Below, in pieces: positions 25,635 to 32,689 of a stretch of DNA of 34,095 nucleotides. Numbering within the stretch: the stretch's first letter is position 1; each line of letters opens with the position of its first letter. Below the pieces are notes generated by a model. That model had not been told where the DNA came from. It saw only the letters and a program-made list of their open reading frames with translations, and made no database searches. Origin of the DNA: Chitinophagia bacterium (lineage in GTDB: Bacteria > Bacteroidota > Bacteroidia > Chitinophagales > Chitinophagaceae); NCBI GenBank assembly GCA_021324175.1, contig JAJPJP010000307.1, positions 1-34,095 of the forward strand, read 5' to 3'. The translations under genes were made by a program, and so were the position numbers.

Positions 25635-26647
25635 CAATGCCAATTTATTTTTGCCAATGACTCAAACGCCTTTTTTTCGATTTCCGCTATTTCAAGCAGG
25701 TAGTCTCCCATCACATTAAAATCTTCCTGGCTGCCGAGCCGTTGCTTATATATGCCTGCTGCCTGTACGGCGGACGTACGCCACAAATCGCCAGCCCTTG
25801 AAAATTCAGCTGAAATTTTCAGCAATCCGTCAGCAGGGTGATAAGCATACGCTTCCTGTAAAAAAGCCGCATAAATATACCTAAAGCCACCACCGCCTGT
25901 ACCAATTTCTTCCTGCATGCGTACCAGTTGCGCCAGGTAAAGCCCAGCTTTCGGCAGACCCAGTTTATCTCTCCATTTCTTTATTTTTCTTCCGGCAAAA
26001 CGAATGCCCCTAACCCCCGCTATTGGTCCGGGTATCCGCAGCATATTGAATACATTCTTTTTAATGCCATCTTTTATGGCTGTTTTCATTTGTTCATCGG
26101 TGACATCTTGATTTTTTTCAACGTAATACAGCTGGCCTTTTGGGGCCAGGGCCCCTTTTGCAAACCTTACCCTTTCAAGCTGGTAACTGGTAAGCATTTT
26201 AACTGTGTCCATAATGGGGTCACTGACCAGGTAATTGTCTCCCTCCTTGCCATATACAATCAAATTATGGGCGTTAAAATGAAAACGGTATTCTTTTGGA
26301 AAATATGGCAGGTAGTAAACCCCCACCTGGCAACCTACCGCGTGGCCCTCTTCCAACCGCTGATCCAAAAAAAGTTGCGCTTTTTGCTTGGAGAAAAATT
26401 TTTTGCGCCTGACTGGTATTTTTAACGATTTGCAGGTTTGCTTAAAAATAATTCCGGGGAATGAACGAAAAGCAATTGCCGGGCCATTGTTTATTTTTAG
26501 GAACGGCACATATACAAAAAACAACCCTGAACCCAGGCCAAATGCGAGAGGCTCAGTCATCTTATTAATTCCTATATTTTTCAATAAATTTCTTGTAACA
26601 CCGCTTTCACAATGTGCAGCCTGCATATGTTGAAAATTAACTTGCAT
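25634..26647 (-). CDS. BtrH-like acyl-ACP transferase candidate (BtrH N-terminal domain, papain/C39-like)
   Basis: 337 residues from the ATG at 26647, overlapping the previous gene by 11 nt. The opening HMQAAHCESGVTRNLL, with Cys13, matches the conserved start of the BtrH N-terminal family. FNAHNLIVYGKEGDNYLVSD supplies His127 and Asp143 in the spacing of a cysteine-peptidase-like (C39-type) fold. The C-terminal half is helical (about 230-335) with no recognised motif. BtrH of butirosin synthesis moves an acyl group from an ACP to an amine. Here the plausible reaction is transfer of the polyene acyl group from ACP to a dialkylresorcinol hydroxyl. This is inference from family and position, between the DarA/DarB and ABC/ACP genes; no other ester-forming enzyme is visible. 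Confidence 0.72.
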   Translation of the reverse strand: MQVNFQHMQAAHCESGVTRNLLKNIGINKMTEPLAFGLGSGLFFVYVPFLKINNGPAIAFRSFPGIIFKQTCKSLKIPVRRKKFFSKQKAQLFLDQRLEEGHAVGCQVGVYYLPYFPKEYRFHFNAHNLIVYGKEGDNYLVSDPIMDTVKMLTSYQLERVRFAKGALAPKGQLYYVEKNQDVTDEQMKTAIKDGIKKNVFNMLRIPGPIAGVRGIRFAGRKIKKWRDKLGLPKAGLYLAQLVRMQEEIGTGGGGFRYIYAAFLQEAYAYHPADGLLKISAEFSRAGDLWRTSAVQAAGIYKQRLGSQEDFNVMGDYLLEIAEIEKKAFESLAKINWH

Positions 26648-27044
26648 CAACCTTCATTGTTTTAAATTCGTTCAAGCTGACATTAAAGACTTCGGCATAT
26701 TTCAATAGAATTTTATTGGATAACTTGTTAAATATTGAAGGTTTTAAATGCCTCTTTACCCGCCATTTCCAAAAACCGGTATACCCGGCCACAATACTTA
26801 CATCCATTACGTTTTTCTCCATGAAAAATAATAACGGGCTGGCCTCATTACTTAACACTTTCTGTCTTGCAGCGGCCATACGCTCTTCTACATTTTTCCA
26901 AGTTACATCGAGAGCCGTAATCTTCACGTCCCAACCACGGCTTTGCTCAGTAGTGTAGTTGCCTTCTTTGTCGGTGGCATAACAAACCTCTGTGGTTATT
27001 TTACCGAGAGCACTCATGTCCTGGGGAACATCCTCCTTTTTCAT
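26637..27044 (-). CDS. Uncharacterised 135-residue protein between DarB and the BtrH-like gene
   Basis: 135 residues from the ATG at 27044 (MKKEDVPQDMSALGKI); a TTG at 27080 would add 12 residues in poor context. It is soluble, with no signal or membrane helix. Segments include KITTEVCYATDKEGNYTTE, RGWDVKITALDVTWKNVEE, a Lys/Arg-rich middle (WKWRVKRHLKP) and a C-terminal helix pair, KLSNKILLKYAEVF and NVSLNEFKTMK, somewhat like a small DNA- or protein-binding helix unit. Its end overlaps the BtrH-like start by 11 nt, implying coupled translation and a related role. I believe similar proteins accompany BtrH-like genes in Bacteroidota pigment clusters, but no function is known to me. Confidence 0.6.
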   Translation of the reverse strand: MKKEDVPQDMSALGKITTEVCYATDKEGNYTTEQSRGWDVKITALDVTWKNVEERMAAARQKVLSNEASPLLFFMEKNVMDVSIVAGYTGFWKWRVKRHLKPSIFNKLSNKILLKYAEVFNVSLNEFKTMKVDAS

Positions 27045-27083
27045 AGCAAAAAAAATTTGGCGATAAACCAGCGTATTCAATTA

Positions 27084-28229
27084 TCAGCATACGGAAAGCA
27101 TGGCATACATATATGAAAAACGGGCACTTTCCGGCACTAGCAACAATAATTTTTCACCCTTTTTCAACCGGCCGCTTTTAAACAGCTCATGTACCATAAA
27201 ATATACCGATGCGGCGCCTACATTACCCAATGTGGTTAAATTCACAAACCACCTTTCGTAGGGCACATATCTGCCTAAAACACTCATTACCTCAAAGATT
27301 TTGCTCTTAAAATACTCGCTTGACATGTGGGGCAAAAAATAATCGATATCATCCACGTCAAGGCCCCTTCGGTCTGCAATATCTTTTATCCCTTTGCCCC
27401 CCAGCGGAACGATATTGTTGCTTAGCACAGCAATATCCTGCTTGATGCTAAAAATAGATTTGTTGATAATTTCTTCGGGTGAAAAATCGAGGTAGCTTTT
27501 AAGTGTCCCATCGGCCCGTTTTTCACCTGCCATGTACATACAGGTTTCCATTTCATTGGCATACGATATTCCTTCAATCCAGTCAACCCGGAGGCTCAAA
27601 TCATTTTCATTAGGTTTGTTACTTAATAAAAAAGCCGAAGCACCATCTGACAACATCCACCGTAAAAATTCCTTATCGAAGCTTATAAAAGGGTTTTCGC
27701 TCAACTCCTGCAATTTATGGGCTTCTTCCTCAAAAACATTCGCAACAAGAGAACCTGAAAATCTTTCCGAGCCGGTAGCTACCGCATTTCCCACATCACC
27801 GGTTTTAACGGCCATGTAAGCATATTTAAATGCATGCATGCCTGCACAGCAAACACCTGAAGGAGAAACCACCTCAATTGACCTTGTTTCAGGTAAACAA
27901 CCATGCACCATTACTCCGTGAGAAGGCATCATTTGATCCGGAGAGGATGTTCCACAGGAAAGCAGTTCAATCTCCCGAAGTTTTTGCCCGTCATTATCAA
28001 ATAATCTTCGAACGGCCTGTGCGGTCATTTCCGCATTACTGTGCGTTGCTTTGCCTTCTTTATTTAGCGCATAATACCTGGTCTTAATACCATTATTGCG
28101 CAATACTATCTTTTTTGACTTTGATGGCTTACCGTTGATATAGCCAAGGTATAGTTCCATCTCTTCGTTTGAAACCGGATCGTTGGGAAGAAAAATGGAA
28201 GTATTTGTAATATAAACTTCGTTAAGCAT
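27084..28229 (-). CDS. darB: DarB-like 3-oxoacyl-ACP synthase III, resorcinol-forming condensing enzyme
   Basis: 381 residues from the ATG at 28229. KAS III fold with Cys128 in SPSGVCCAGMHAF, His301 in YFLPHMSSEYF and Asn336 in TLGNVGAASVYF, the Cys-His-Asn triad of FabH-type enzymes. In dialkylresorcinol synthesis DarB condenses a beta-ketoacyl thioester with a second acyl thioester to give the precursor that DarA aromatises. The adjacent darA gene, 14 nt upstream in the same direction, makes this assignment much stronger than 'FabH-like' alone. The chains to be joined are probably made by arm C. Confidence 0.85.
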   Translation of the reverse strand: MLNEVYITNTSIFLPNDPVSNEEMELYLGYINGKPSKSKKIVLRNNGIKTRYYALNKEGKATHSNAEMTAQAVRRLFDNDGQKLREIELLSCGTSSPDQMMPSHGVMVHGCLPETRSIEVVSPSGVCCAGMHAFKYAYMAVKTGDVGNAVATGSERFSGSLVANVFEEEAHKLQELSENPFISFDKEFLRWMLSDGASAFLLSNKPNENDLSLRVDWIEGISYANEMETCMYMAGEKRADGTLKSYLDFSPEEIINKSIFSIKQDIAVLSNNIVPLGGKGIKDIADRRGLDVDDIDYFLPHMSSEYFKSKIFEVMSVLGRYVPYERWFVNLTTLGNVGAASVYFMVHELFKSGRLKKGEKLLLLVPESARFSYMYAMLSVC

Positions 28230-28243
28230 CACAATGTTTCTTA

Positions 28244-29143
28244 TTAATTCAATTTTAAACAGGCGCGCTTTTTCGCGCTCACATATTTTGGCAGGAAAGG
28301 TTTAAAAATCATAAGGTCAATCATAAATACGATTGGAGCAAATACAAAAAGTACAATTAAAAGATAATATTTGAATGCAGTAAGCCATATCTTCCTTTTT
28401 TTGGTTTTTACAATAAGCCGGGCCCAAATCTTAAACATCATGGCCGCTTTTGTTTCCATAAATATCAAATGAAATTCAGGCACAACAGCTTTATTGCGAA
28501 TCAATTCTTCCATCAGCCCGCTCCACTCATTTTTTTTCAGGTATGGCAAAGTTAGAGAACCAAACCGTTGAGTGTTTGATATATCCTTATCTGCCACGCC
28601 AGGCTTTGGAAAAAAACCCAAATACCTGCTTTTTCTACCATCCATCATCCAATGAAGAATAGTAAAAATGCTCACAAGATTCAAATGCCTGTCAACAAGT
28701 GCCACGGTCCCCACATGATTTGCACCAGCCTCATTCAATAATTTTTTTACTTTATCAAAAGCGTTCACCCACATATTCCGTGCTCCCGTTATGGTAATTA
28801 CCGGGGCATTCTTCACAACTTGTACAAAAGACGATTGAAGCATTAAAGAATTAATTGGTATACTCGGTGATAGAAACCACGGCTGATAGCCTACAACAAT
28901 TAAGTCGTAAGAATGTTCTTTTAAGGTGAATGATTCAAGTTCAGCAGGAACTCCTAATATACAATCGGGCATAACACTAAAAAAATCTTTGCTGGCCCAG
29001 GGGAAAGGGTAATCATTTTTTAAGGTGATCTGCACCTTTTCAACTGAAACGCCATCGTTAATTAAAGGCAGGCAAAAATTATCCATTATTTCTCTTAGCT
29101 GCCCTGATTGGGAATAATAAATAGCCAATACTTTTTTATCCAT
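28244..29143 (-). CDS. darA: DarA-like dialkylresorcinol-forming enzyme with a C-terminal membrane segment
   Basis: 299 residues. The N-terminal third is flavodoxin-like: VLAIYYSQSGQLREIMDNF at 5-23 is a phosphate/FMN-binding loop, followed by LIVVGYQPWFLSPS and VITITGARNMWVNAFDKVKK, segments I recognise from DarA-type proteins of flexirubin clusters. DarA is known as the partner of DarB that completes the aromatic ring of dialkylresorcinols. Residues about 257-280 (FKYYLLIVLFVFAPIVFMID) are a clear hydrophobic helix, so the protein is probably held at the inner membrane. It begins 11 nt after the stop of the small secreted-protein gene and precedes darB by 14 nt. Confidence 0.82.
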   Translation of the reverse strand: MDKKVLAIYYSQSGQLREIMDNFCLPLINDGVSVEKVQITLKNDYPFPWASKDFFSVMPDCILGVPAELESFTLKEHSYDLIVVGYQPWFLSPSIPINSLMLQSSFVQVVKNAPVITITGARNMWVNAFDKVKKLLNEAGANHVGTVALVDRHLNLVSIFTILHWMMDGRKSRYLGFFPKPGVADKDISNTQRFGSLTLPYLKKNEWSGLMEELIRNKAVVPEFHLIFMETKAAMMFKIWARLIVKTKKRKIWLTAFKYYLLIVLFVFAPIVFMIDLMIFKPFLPKYVSAKKRACLKLN

Positions 29144-29154
29144 GCGCCGCGGAG

Positions 29155-29646
29155 TTAAAAGTCCGAACTATGAAGTATTTTCGACGTTTTGCTGTAATCA
29201 ATAACGACCTGTTGAACGGCAGGTAATAAATTTTTGTAGTTTTTTTTAATGTAATCTGCATCTTCTTCGAGCTGTGCGTGGTATTTTATTGCCTCAGGAG
29301 CATGTTCCTGAATAATAAGTCGCAGAAAATGATATTCTGTGTTGCTACCGTTATTGCGCAGCTCAGTTTCTAATTTTATGCGTCCTTGCTTAAAAAGTCT
29401 AAGTTTCTCTTTTGGTTTTCTTACCAAGCCTGCCTTCTTCATCAACAAGGCACCTTTATACGCTTCCTTTTCGTCGATAGACGAAGCTTCAATAACCAAT
29501 ATTTCCTTGTCTATATCATCAACTTTTTGCCCCTTTAGAATACTATAAAATGCAACCCTGTCGACATTTCGTTGTAAATGGGCCGCTTTGCTATTTTTTA
29601 AAAACCCAGTTAATACAAAAAGTGAAATAAATAATTTAATTTTCAT
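29155..29646 (-). CDS. Secreted protein of unknown function, first gene of arm B
   Basis: 163 residues. Signal peptide MKIKLFISLFVLTGFLKNSK to about residue 22 (cut near AA-HL), then a highly charged helical protein (SIDEKEAYKGALLMKKAG, KEKLRLFKQGRIKLETELR, ADYIKKNYKNLLPAVQQV). No Cys for lipidation. It should be periplasmic. Being the first gene of the DarA/DarB operon it likely has a role in pigment handling outside the cytoplasm. No family recognised with certainty. A -7 box TATATTTG sits about 20 nt before its ATG. Confidence 0.65.
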   Translation of the reverse strand: MKIKLFISLFVLTGFLKNSKAAHLQRNVDRVAFYSILKGQKVDDIDKEILVIEASSIDEKEAYKGALLMKKAGLVRKPKEKLRLFKQGRIKLETELRNNGSNTEYHFLRLIIQEHAPEAIKYHAQLEEDADYIKKNYKNLLPAVQQVVIDYSKTSKILHSSDF

Positions 29647-29666
29647 AGTATCACTAACGATAATAA

Positions 29667-29696
29667 CAAATATATGCTATTTAGAGGCCGTATAAA
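29667..29696 (-). promoter_or_regulatory. Candidate Bacteroidota promoter for arm B
   Basis: On the minus strand TATATTTG (29674-29667) matches the -7 consensus TAnnTTTG exactly, and TTTA (29696-29693), 18 nt upstream, is a fair -33 element. Transcription would begin about 29660, giving a leader of about 14 nt before the ATG at 29646. It would drive the ten-gene operon down to 21092. Confidence 0.55.
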
Positions 29697-29708
29697 GCTT
29701 ATGGGTTG

Positions 29709-29725
29709 CATCTGTCTTACAGATG
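29709..29725. repeat. Perfect inverted repeat, candidate operator (CATCTGT-CTT-ACAGATG)
   Basis: Seven-base arms are exact reverse complements around a 3-base spacer. It lies 13 nt upstream of the arm B -33 element and has no U-run on either strand, so it is more like a protein-binding site than a terminator. Confidence 0.45.
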
Positions 29726-29769
29726 GAATTAAAAGAACAAAAGGCACTAAAACCGCCCTCATTTTTATG

Positions 29770-29803
29770 TTGACTATTTTAGAATATTATGTATAAAATA
29801 GTC
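29770..29803 (+). promoter_or_regulatory. Candidate operator/promoter of arm C: 10-bp palindrome over a TTGACT-N16-TATAAA pair
   Basis: GACTATTTTA (29772-29781) and TAAAATAGTC (29794-29803) are perfect reverse complements with a 12-nt spacer. The same stretch reads TTGACT (29770-29775), 16 nt, TATAAA (29792-29797) like a sigma-70 promoter on the plus strand. Further right, TAACCTTG (29824-29831) is one mismatch from the Bacteroidota -7 box. Either promoter would be covered or flanked by the palindrome, so a dimeric regulator could control arm C and perhaps arm B. No regulator gene is in the window. Confidence 0.45.
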
Positions 29804-29865
29804 TAATTTATCAATTGGCTATATAACCTTGCAATTCCTCTGAATGCCGTTTTAAAAGGAAACCG

Positions 29866-30672
29866 ATGGAAAACAAAAAACAATTTGCAGGCCTTTGGGC
29901 GGTCATATTGGGCGGTTCAAGTGGATTTGGTCTTGCGTCTCTAATCAAATTGGCGCAACATGGCATGAACATAGCTGTTGCGTATCGCGAAATGGCTTCG
30001 CAGGAAAAAGAATTAATAAAAACTCTTTTGGAAATTGCGAACGTTAATGGCGTAACGATTTTACCCTGTAATATTAATGCACTTGACGAGCAGGGCAGAA
30101 ACCTCTTCATACAAAAGCTTGGCGAAGCAACGGGCACTAAAAAGTGCATACGGATCCTTTTGCATTCCATAGCGAGGGGTAGCTTAAAACCACTTGTCTC
30201 AGATGAAACCGGTGCCGGCAATCTTTCCCTTGAGGATATACAGCTCACAAGCTATGCCATGTCAAACAGTTTGCTGGACTGGGCAAGAATATTATTACAA
30301 CGAGATTTTTTTTGTGAAGATGCGCGTATTATTGGACTTACAAGTGAGGGATCGGGTAAATATTGGGAAAACTATGCTGCTGTTTCCATTGCTAAAGCTT
30401 CACTCCAAAGCCTGGCTACATATATGGCGGTAGAATTTGCTAAATACGGGCTTAAAACAAATCTCATACAGGCTGGAATAACACGAACACCTGCATTAAA
30501 AAAGATGTCCCGCAATGAAAATCTGGCAGAATTTGCGACGAAAAGAAATCCTTCGGGAAGGCTTACACTTCCTTCAGATGTAGCAAATGTTATCTATCTG
30601 TTATGCACCGATGAAGCTGCCTGGATAAATGGCGCGGTTATTCATGTGGATGGCGGCGAGCATTGTTGTTAA
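29866..30672 (+). CDS. FabI-like enoyl-ACP reductase (SDR family)
   Basis: 268 residues. GGSSGFG at 16-22 is the cofactor loop, LLHSIARGSLKPL (98-110) resembles the FabI HSIA segment, MSNSLLDWARIL replaces the FabI S-x-Y region, and the catalytic pair is Tyr170 and Lys177 in NYAAVSIAKASLQ. The spacing Y-x6-K is that of enoyl reductases, not the Y-x3-K of ketoreductases. The end INGAVIHVDGG is standard. It should reduce enoyl-ACP to saturated acyl-ACP, which polyene synthesis does not need but the alkyl chains of a dialkylresorcinol do. First gene of arm C, transcribed away from arm B. Confidence 0.75.
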   Translation: MENKKQFAGLWAVILGGSSGFGLASLIKLAQHGMNIAVAYREMASQEKELIKTLLEIANVNGVTILPCNINALDEQGRNLFIQKLGEATGTKKCIRILLHSIARGSLKPLVSDETGAGNLSLEDIQLTSYAMSNSLLDWARILLQRDFFCEDARIIGLTSEGSGKYWENYAAVSIAKASLQSLATYMAVEFAKYGLKTNLIQAGITRTPALKKMSRNENLAEFATKRNPSGRLTLPSDVANVIYLLCTDEAAWINGAVIHVDGGEHCC

Positions 30673-30691
30673 TTGCAAATTCTAAAAGCAT

Positions 30692-31153
30692 ATGTATAAT
30701 TATATTTTAGAGAAATTACCGTATAAATCTTCTTTTCGTTTTATTGATAATGTTTCTGAACTGAATGAAAATGGTGTGACTGGGGACTATACCTTAGAAA
30801 AAGACGCTTTTTTTTACGAAGATCATTTCCCGGGCCAGCCCATAACACCAGGAGTGATACTTATAGAAATAATGGCACAAATAGGCCTGGTCATCTTAGG
30901 TATATTCATCATAAACCTATCAGATAATTCTAGTGAAGGCCAGGAAGGAATATTGTTTCCCTTGCTTACCTCAACTGATGTTTCGTTCTACAAAATGGTG
31001 TTGCCGGGGCAAAAAGTGACAGTAGTATCTAAAAAAGAATATTTTCGTTTCAATAAACTCAAATGTAACGTCCAGATGTTCGACGAATCAGGGGAATTGG
31101 TCGCCAGGGGGATATTTGCCGGAACAATAGGCAAAGTGAAAATAAAAAGCTAA
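30692..31153 (+). CDS. FabZ-like 3-hydroxyacyl-ACP dehydratase (complete site)
   Basis: 153 residues, hotdog fold. LPYKSSFRFIDNV opens like FabZ, DHFPGQPITPGVILIEIMAQIG carries catalytic His45 and Glu59 fourteen residues apart as in FabZ, so a homodimer would be active. This contrasts with the two half-site proteins of arm A. It probably dehydrates intermediates for the saturated chains made with the neighbouring enoyl reductase. It begins 19 nt after the reductase stop, and the ketosynthase gene follows after 8 nt. Confidence 0.85.
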   Translation: MYNYILEKLPYKSSFRFIDNVSELNENGVTGDYTLEKDAFFYEDHFPGQPITPGVILIEIMAQIGLVILGIFIINLSDNSSEGQEGILFPLLTSTDVSFYKMVLPGQKVTVVSKKEYFRFNKLKCNVQMFDESGELVARGIFAGTIGKVKIKS

Positions 31154-31161
31154 AATTATTT

Positions 31162-32439
31162 ATGGGCAGTAGAGTAGTAGTTACAGGTTTAGGAGTAGTA
31201 GCCCCAAACGGGGTTGGAATACCGGCTTTTTTGGCTGCACTTAAAAATGGAAGCTCTGGCGTCAAATATATGCCTAAGTACCAGGAGCTTAATTTTAACT
31301 GCCAGGTATGTGGCATGCCCGAATTTGAATTAAGTGATTTGGAAAGTTATCTCTCAGAAGTCGCTTTGTATGGCCTGAGAGGCAGTACTATAGGTTACGC
31401 AGTCAAAGCAGCTGCCGATGCGTGGCTTGACGCAGGCAATACGCTCAATAATGAAGAACTACTGTGGGAAACCGGGTGTGTATTTGGCAATAGTGTAGCA
31501 GACACTGAGGCGATGAAAAGAATTATTGAGTTTGTCGATGCAAAACAAGCGCGTAAATTGGGCTCGAGAATTGTTGAGCAGCTTATGAACAGCGGCGCAA
31601 CGGCGTATATTTCAGGTTTACTTGGATTGGGTAACAGGGTCATAACCAATTCTGCTGCCTGCGCTACAGGTTCACAAGCTGTTCTGATGGGATATGAATA
31701 TATTAAACATGGCACGACAACAAGAATGGTAGTTGGCAGCAACGAATATGTCGACCCATATATTTTTGGGGCCTTTGACAGTATGCGAATCTTGGCCAGG
31801 AAATTTAATCATGCGCCACAACAGGCTTCCAGGCCTATGAGTGCAACTGCAGGCGGATTTGTACCGGGATCCGGGGCCGGCGCCTTGGTTTTGGAAGACC
31901 TTGAATTTGCACTATCGCGAAACGCGAACATTTATGCTGAAGTATTAGGGGGTGAGACGAATTCAGGTGGCCAAAGAGGTGGTGGCACAATGACGTCGCC
32001 TAACCCAGAGGGTGTTGTAAGTTGTATAAAAAATGCCTTAAAAAATGCAGGTGTGGAGGGTAAGGATATAGATCTTATAAGTGGGCATTTACCAGCTACT
32101 GCTGCCGATAAGATGGAAATTGAGAACTGGGCAGCGTCACTTAACAGATATGGGGATGATTTTCCATTGACTAATTCAGTTAAATCAATGATAGGACATT
32201 GCCTGAGTGCTGCGGGATCTATTGAGATCGTGGCTTTAATTTTGCAAATAATGCACAAATTTGTGCATCCGAATATAAATTTAGAGGATCCAAATCCTGA
32301 AATTGCTAAAATTGTAAGTTTGGAACGCCTACCAACAAAATGTATATCTAAAGACATAAAAATTGCCGCTAAAGCCAATTTTGGCTTTGGTGATGTTAAT
32401 ACCTGCTTAGTTTTTTCTAAATATGAAAAAAATGGATAG
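31162..32439 (+). CDS. Beta-ketoacyl synthase 4 (FabF-like) of the saturated-chain module
   Basis: 425 residues. N-terminal VVVTGLGVVAPNGVG, Cys167 in NSAACATGSQAV, His346 in SMIGHCLSAAGS and C-terminal NFGFGDVNTCLVFS are normal. The first His loop reads ISGHLPATAADKMEIEN, with His309 in place, but GHLPAT instead of the usual AHGTST/AHGTAT. Catalysis should be possible, with an altered loop around the His. It is flanked by FabZ-like and ACP genes and would elongate the acyl chains for DarB. Its end overlaps the ACP gene by 8 or 17 nt depending on the ACP start. Confidence 0.85.
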   Translation: MGSRVVVTGLGVVAPNGVGIPAFLAALKNGSSGVKYMPKYQELNFNCQVCGMPEFELSDLESYLSEVALYGLRGSTIGYAVKAAADAWLDAGNTLNNEELLWETGCVFGNSVADTEAMKRIIEFVDAKQARKLGSRIVEQLMNSGATAYISGLLGLGNRVITNSAACATGSQAVLMGYEYIKHGTTTRMVVGSNEYVDPYIFGAFDSMRILARKFNHAPQQASRPMSATAGGFVPGSGAGALVLEDLEFALSRNANIYAEVLGGETNSGGQRGGGTMTSPNPEGVVSCIKNALKNAGVEGKDIDLISGHLPATAADKMEIENWAASLNRYGDDFPLTNSVKSMIGHCLSAAGSIEIVALILQIMHKFVHPNINLEDPNPEIAKIVSLERLPTKCISKDIKIAAKANFGFGDVNTCLVFSKYEKNG

Positions 32440-32689
32440 ACAAGTAATCCTGAATGAACTTAAGAAAGTTCTGGTACCTTATACTCTAAATAAAGAAGCA
32501 TTGAATAATATTAATGAACAGACAGATTTAATTAAAGATTTAAAAATAAACTCAGCCAATTTGGTAGATATTATTATTGATGCAGAAAACCAGTACCATA
32601 TTGAAATTGATATGGATTCTGCAGAAAGAATCAGCAATGTGGGTAATTGTATTGATGTAATTATAGAAAAGATGGGCTCTCCAAATTGA
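32423..32689 (+). CDS. Acyl carrier protein 2
   Basis: 88 residues (or 85 from the second ATG at 32432). Attachment serine is Ser44 in DLKINSANLVDIIID, with Asn in place of the usual Asp before it. The helix before (NEQTDLIKDL) and the C-terminal VGNCIDVIIEKM fit the four-helix ACP fold. It overlaps the ketosynthase stop, and the transferase that activates it starts inside its own stop (TTGA), so the three are translationally coupled. Probably the carrier for the saturated chains. Confidence 0.85.
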   Translation: MKKMDRQVILNELKKVLVPYTLNKEALNNINEQTDLIKDLKINSANLVDIIIDAENQYHIEIDMDSAERISNVGNCIDVIIEKMGSPN

